Both the position numbers and the translations under genes were made by a program. The notes under the pieces are model-generated. The model saw only the letters and a list, made by a program, of their open reading frames with translations, did not search any database and was not told the origin of the DNA. From the NCBI RefSeq assembly GCF_003116015.1, contig NZ_LGQZ01000002.1, positions 1 to 64,000 of the forward strand: a DNA stretch of 64,000 nucleotides. Direction: 5' to 3'. The stretch's first letter is position 1. Each line of letters starts with the position of its first letter. Source of the stretch: Azospirillum sp. TSO22-1. Lineage in GTDB: Bacteria; Pseudomonadota; Alphaproteobacteria; Azospirillales; Azospirillaceae. Below, piece by piece: positions 60,749 through 64,000 of the stretch.

Positions 60749-61840
60749 ATGACCGCCAAAGCCCCGCTCCTCGCCGTCCTCGCCGCCCTGCTGGCGGTCC
60801 CCGCGCTTGCAAAGGACCCGCCGCGCGTGCCGCTGCCGCAGCGCAAGCCCGGCACCGAGGCGCCCCCGGCTGAACAACCCAAGGCCGCCCAGCAGTCGCC
60901 CACCGCCCTGGCGCCGCAGGGCGACTGGCGTGTCGGCCCGGTCAACGCGCTGGACGGCAAGTTCGCCTACTGCGTGGCGGAGAACCGCTTCACCAGCGGC
61001 CACGGCCTGATCATCGCGCGCACCACGCCGGGCGAGCTGAACATCGCCGTCGCCATCCCTGGCGCCCAGCTGCCGGTGGACCAGCGCTGGGACGTCAAGG
61101 TGCAGGTGGACGAGACGGTGCGCGAGAAGGTCGCGGTGGCCATGCAGCCCGACCTGCTGGTGGTCCCCCAGGGCAAGGACGAGGAGCTGTTCGGCCTGCT
61201 CCAGCGCGGCAGGCAGATGGCGGTGCTGTCGGCCACCGACCGCGTCGCCTTCCAGCTGAAGGGCACCGGCAAGGCGCTGGCCGACCTGAAGACCTGCGCC
61301 GAGAAGGCGGAGCCCGCGCCCACCAGGAAGACGGCCAAAGAGAAGCCCCAGAGCCCGGGCAAGACGCCGTTCCCCGACGCGCTCGGCGAGATCCTCGCCC
61401 AGGCCGGCCTGCGCGAGGTGGAACCGGTCAGCTTCACCGACGTGCCGGAGGAGAAGCGCCCGGCCGACTACGCGTGGCGCGTCGGCCGTGTGTTCGGCGG
61501 CGTGCGCGAGCGCACCGTGGACGATGCCGCCACCCTGGCGGCGCTGACCAACGACTACGTGGACACCCTGAAGGCCAAGTGCCCTGGCAAGGCCAGCGCC
61601 ACCCTGTCCGCCGCCGAATCCCTGCAGGGCGTGGAGATCCGCACCGGCAGCGTCGATTGCGGGGCGAAGGACGAGTCGGTGCACGTGGCGCTGACCTTCT
61701 ACCTGACCGGGTCCCGGCTGTTCACCACCTTCTTCCACGAGGGGCCGGCGGCCGACGCCGCCACCTCCGACAAGGCGCGCGACAACATCACCACGGTGAT
61801 CCGCCGCCTTGCCGGCGCGCCGCCGCAGCCCCGTCCATAA
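60749..61840 (+). CDS. exported hypothetical protein
   Basis: A 363-residue protein with signal peptide MTAKAPLLAVLAALLAVPALA. Mature domain 1 (about residues 50-190) shows FAYCVAENRFTSGHGLIIAR and IPGAQLPVDQRWDVKVQVDE; domain 2 (about 210-350) has a different, Cys-containing fold (TLKAKCPGKASATLSAAESL, GSVDCGAKDESVHVAL). Between them is a Lys/Pro linker. I do not recognise a family. Because it starts 10 bases after livF, it may be the last gene of the TPP-controlled operon, but it could also have its own promoter. Confidence 0.7.
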   Translation: MTAKAPLLAVLAALLAVPALAKDPPRVPLPQRKPGTEAPPAEQPKAAQQSPTALAPQGDWRVGPVNALDGKFAYCVAENRFTSGHGLIIARTTPGELNIAVAIPGAQLPVDQRWDVKVQVDETVREKVAVAMQPDLLVVPQGKDEELFGLLQRGRQMAVLSATDRVAFQLKGTGKALADLKTCAEKAEPAPTRKTAKEKPQSPGKTPFPDALGEILAQAGLREVEPVSFTDVPEEKRPADYAWRVGRVFGGVRERTVDDAATLAALTNDYVDTLKAKCPGKASATLSAAESLQGVEIRTGSVDCGAKDESVHVALTFYLTGSRLFTTFFHEGPAADAATSDKARDNITTVIRRLAGAPPQPRP

Positions 61841-61906
61841 AGGGGCCCATAGGGGCGCTCCATCCGGGCGAATTGACCGGCGGCCGCGGGACTCCAGATT
61901 CCCGGC

Positions 61907-63733
61907 ATGCCGGACACCGCCACTCCCCTCGACAATTCCCGCGCGGCGCAGGCCGTTTGCCGGGACACCGCCCCCGCCACGACGGCGCAGGCGCGCCGCG
62001 CGCTGCGCGACAGCGCCCTGGCGCTGGTGGTGCTGGCGGCGCTGCTCGGCGGCGTGGTGGGGTTCGGCGTCGGGCTGCTGCACCACGCGGTGACGGTGAT
62101 CCAGGAACGGGCGTTCGACCTGCCGCCCGGCGCGCGCCTCGGCGAGCCGCTGGACCTGCCGGCGTGGCGGGTGGTGGCGGTGCCGGCGCTGGGCGGCCTG
62201 CTGCTCGGCGTGCTGGTGGCGGTGGTGCGCCGCTTCCGCCCCAAGGACATTGTCGACCCGGTCGAGGCCAACGCGCTGTTCGGCGGCAAGATGTCGCTGC
62301 GCGACAGCCTGCGCCTGACGCTCGCGACCATCCTGTCGAACGGTGCCGGCGCCTCGGTGGGGATGGAGGCGGCGTACACCCAGGCGGGGGCCGGCTTCGT
62401 CTCCTTCGTCGGGCAGCGGCTGCGGCTGCGGCGCGGCGACCTGCGCACGCTGGTCGGCTGCGGGGCGGCGGCGGCCATCGCCTCGGCCTACGGCGCGCCG
62501 CTGGCCGGGGCGTTCTACGCGTTCGAGCTGGTGCTGGGCGGCTACACGCTGGCGACGCTGGCGCCCGTCGGCGCGGCGGCCGGCGTCGCGGTGGCCGTCA
62601 CCACCTGGGTCGCCGGCCCGGCTCCGGCGGTCATCGGCGGCCCGGGCGTCAGCATCGACGGCTGGGACTACGCGGCGTTCGGCATCGTCGGCTTCCTTGC
62701 CGGCTGGCTCAGCATCGCCACCATGCAGCTGGTCACGGTGTCGGAGCGGGCGTTCCGCGCGCTGCCGGTCCCCGCGTGGCTGCGCCCGGCGTTGGGCGGC
62801 GCGGCGGTCGGCGCGCTGGCGCTGTGGGTGCCCGAGGTGATGGGGGCGGGGCGGGGGGCCGAGCCGCCGGACCTCTCCGTCGGCGTGGCCGGGCTGGCGC
62901 TGCTGATCGGCGCCAAGGTGCTGGCCTCGGCGCTGTCGTTGGGGGCCGGGTTCCGCGGCGGGCTGTTCAGCGCCTCGCTGTTCCTCGGCGGGCTGTTCGG
63001 CGGGCTGCTGGCGCTGCTGGCGGCGCAGTTTGCCCCCGGCTTCGGTCTGGACGCCAAGGCGCTGGTGCTGGTCGCCATGGGCTCGGTCGCCGCGGGGATC
63101 GTCGGCGGCCCGGTGACCATGGTGCTGCTGGTGCTGGAGGCGACCAGCGACCTGTGGGCGGCGGCCGGCGTGCTGACCGGCGTGGTGGTGTCGACCACGG
63201 TGGTGCGGCAGGCTTTCGGCTACAGCTTCACCACATGGCGCTTCCACCTGCGCGGCGTGCCGATCCGCGGCGCGCAGGACGTCGGCTGGATGGGTGATCT
63301 GCGCGCCGGCCGCCTGATGCGCCGCGACGCCAAGACGGTGCACGCCGGCCTGCCGCTGTCCGACCTGCGCACGCTCTACCCGCTGGGCAGCGCCAAGACG
63401 GTGTTCGTGGTGGACGAGGACGGGCGCTATTGCGGCGTGGTGGACATGACGGCGGTGCACGACCCGTCGCGCGACACCGCGCTGGAGGGCCGCACCGCCG
63501 CCGACATGGCCGGCCACCGCGAGGCGATCCTGCTGCTCGGCGACGACATCCGCGCCACGCTGGCGCGCTTCTGCGAGGCCGAGGCCGAGGCGCTGCCGGT
63601 GGTCGCCACGACGACCGACCGCCGCGTCCTTGGCTACCTGACCGAGGCCTTCGCGCTGCGCCGCTACAGCCAGGAGCTGGAACGGCTGCGCGGCGAGGAG
63701 ACGGGCCAGCAGGGGCTGTACGGGCGGGACTGA
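61907..63733 (+). CDS. CLC-family chloride transporter with CBS domains
   Basis: A 608-residue CLC protein. The membrane part (about residues 30-450) shows SNGAGASVGMEAAYTQAGAG, SAYGAPLAGAFYAFELVLGG and GAGFRGGLFSASLFLGGLFG; two CBS domains fill the C-terminus (RRDAKTVHAGLPLSDLRTLY, VFVVDEDGRYCGVVDMTAVH). The usual Pro residues of GxEGP and GxFxP are absent, although the gating Glu is kept. It may therefore be a proton-coupled exchanger of an unusual selectivity class. ATG 61907. Confidence 0.88.
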   Translation: MPDTATPLDNSRAAQAVCRDTAPATTAQARRALRDSALALVVLAALLGGVVGFGVGLLHHAVTVIQERAFDLPPGARLGEPLDLPAWRVVAVPALGGLLLGVLVAVVRRFRPKDIVDPVEANALFGGKMSLRDSLRLTLATILSNGAGASVGMEAAYTQAGAGFVSFVGQRLRLRRGDLRTLVGCGAAAAIASAYGAPLAGAFYAFELVLGGYTLATLAPVGAAAGVAVAVTTWVAGPAPAVIGGPGVSIDGWDYAAFGIVGFLAGWLSIATMQLVTVSERAFRALPVPAWLRPALGGAAVGALALWVPEVMGAGRGAEPPDLSVGVAGLALLIGAKVLASALSLGAGFRGGLFSASLFLGGLFGGLLALLAAQFAPGFGLDAKALVLVAMGSVAAGIVGGPVTMVLLVLEATSDLWAAAGVLTGVVVSTTVVRQAFGYSFTTWRFHLRGVPIRGAQDVGWMGDLRAGRLMRRDAKTVHAGLPLSDLRTLYPLGSAKTVFVVDEDGRYCGVVDMTAVHDPSRDTALEGRTAADMAGHREAILLLGDDIRATLARFCEAEAEALPVVATTTDRRVLGYLTEAFALRRYSQELERLRGEETGQQGLYGRD

Positions 63734-63742
63734 CCGTCCCGC
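63722..63742. terminator. hairpin after the CLC gene
   Basis: GGGCGGGAC and GTCCCGCCC with a 5-base loop, overlapping the CLC stop codon. It lies between convergent genes but has no T tract. Confidence 0.35.
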
Positions 63743-63751
63743 CCGCGGCGC

Positions 63752-64000
63752 TCAGTGGTGCAGGCCCTGCATCGCCTTGCGGCAGGAGTCCTCGCAGCTG
63801 CGGCATTCCTCGGCGCAGATGCGGCAGTGCTCGTGCATGCCGGCGTGCTTCGCGCACTCCTCGGCGCACAGCCGGCAGGCCGAGGCGCAGGCCGCCAGCA
63901 TGGCGCGGATGACGGCTTCGTTCGAGCCGCTGCGCCGGGTGGCGACGGCGCCGGTGGCGGTGCAGACGTCGGCGCAGTCCAGGTTCAGGCGGATGCACTG
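63752..64000 (-). CDS. four-helix-bundle copper-storage-type protein, C-terminal fragment
   Basis: The last 83 codons of a gene whose start lies beyond the window. The reverse strand is very rich in Cys and His: LNLDCADVCTATGA, then CASACRLCAEECAKHAG, HEHCRICAEECRSCEDSC and a final GLHH. CxxxC and CxxC spacing along helices is the pattern of DUF326/Csp proteins, which store Cu(I) inside a four-helix bundle. No signal peptide can be judged. It adds to copper functions in the window (PCu(A)C, DUF2946-like, CcoG). Confidence 0.85.
   Translation of the reverse strand, partial: QCIRLNLDCADVCTATGAVATRRSGSNEAVIRAMLAACASACRLCAEECAKHAGMHEHCRICAEECRSCEDSCRKAMQGLHH

Noticed and set aside
60362-63517. 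A 1051-codon open frame on the minus strand, and similar long frames (for example 2489-4555 and 14358-16805).
   Set aside because: They mirror real genes on the other strand, lack motifs, and are rich in Arg, His, Gln and Ala, as expected from stop-poor antisense frames in very GC-rich DNA.

Overview
This 64 kb window is chromosomal DNA of very high GC, with dense, often overlapping genes. It looks like an alphaproteobacterium of the Rhodospirillales, most like Azospirillum. That rests on the flagellar export block flgB-flgC-fliE-fliQ-fliR-flhB running straight into a CckA-type hybrid kinase, a GcrA cell-cycle regulator, an OxyR with both redox cysteines, fused or overlapping phospholipid genes (psd-pssA), and several families of GC-rich intergenic palindromes. 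The genus is an inference from gene content; no rRNA gene is present to confirm it. No tRNA, rRNA, CRISPR array, insertion sequence or prophage was seen.

Layout. 1-2.2 kb: end of a PAS sensor gene, then an FlhB-C-like protein, a small unknown, fliO and fliP. 2.5-9 kb: potassium uptake (kup), a lipoprotein alpha/beta hydrolase with an ABC ATPase, a zinc-finger protein, and a copper pair (PCuAC chaperone plus a DUF2946-like protein). 8.6-10.5 kb: response regulator and HWE histidine kinase. 10.9-16.9 kb: flagellar rod and export genes and cckA. 17-21.3 kb: recA and alaS. 21.4-26.1 kb: Mpo1-like protein, MoxR ATPase, ccoG, small alarmone hydrolase, CoxE-like VWA protein. 26.1-27.2 kb: a papain-family protease with an AT-rich upstream region, the best candidate for acquired DNA. 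27.2-33.2 kb: Coq7, an isocitrate dehydrogenase with a long C-terminus, an ECF sigma/anti-sigma pair, gcrA, and a second, unrelated-class isocitrate dehydrogenase. 33.4-45.9 kb: LOG enzyme, two c-type cytochromes, a LysM protein, psd-pssA, ACT protein, GNAT, Cache hybrid kinase, oxyR, a toxin-antitoxin pair, DedA and LysE transporters. 46-54.5 kb: nucleoside salvage (BMP-type nucleoside ABC importer, purine nucleoside phosphorylase, deoC, deoA), interrupted by a hemolysin III gene. 54.6-56.1 kb: EamA transporter and a methyltransferase. 56.15-61.8 kb: a TPP riboswitch followed by a complete branched-chain-amino-acid-type (HAAT) ABC importer and an unknown exported protein. 61.9-64 kb: a divergent CLC transporter with CBS domains and the end of a copper-storage-type protein.

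The most interesting system is the TPP riboswitch (56154-56235) controlling a Liv-type ABC transporter (56304-60738). The riboswitch implies that thiamine status controls the importer, so its substrate is probably thiamine or a thiamine precursor, although its family is known for amino acids, amides and urea. A hairpin sequestering the ribosome binding site suggests translational control. Other points worth following are the DnaA box before gcrA, two very different isocitrate dehydrogenases 2.6 kb apart, a 5-4-5 palindrome shared by two unlinked promoters, a 10-base palindrome shared by the recA and moxR promoters, and a VapC toxin paired with an XRE-type antitoxin that carries a 20-bp-spaced direct-repeat operator.
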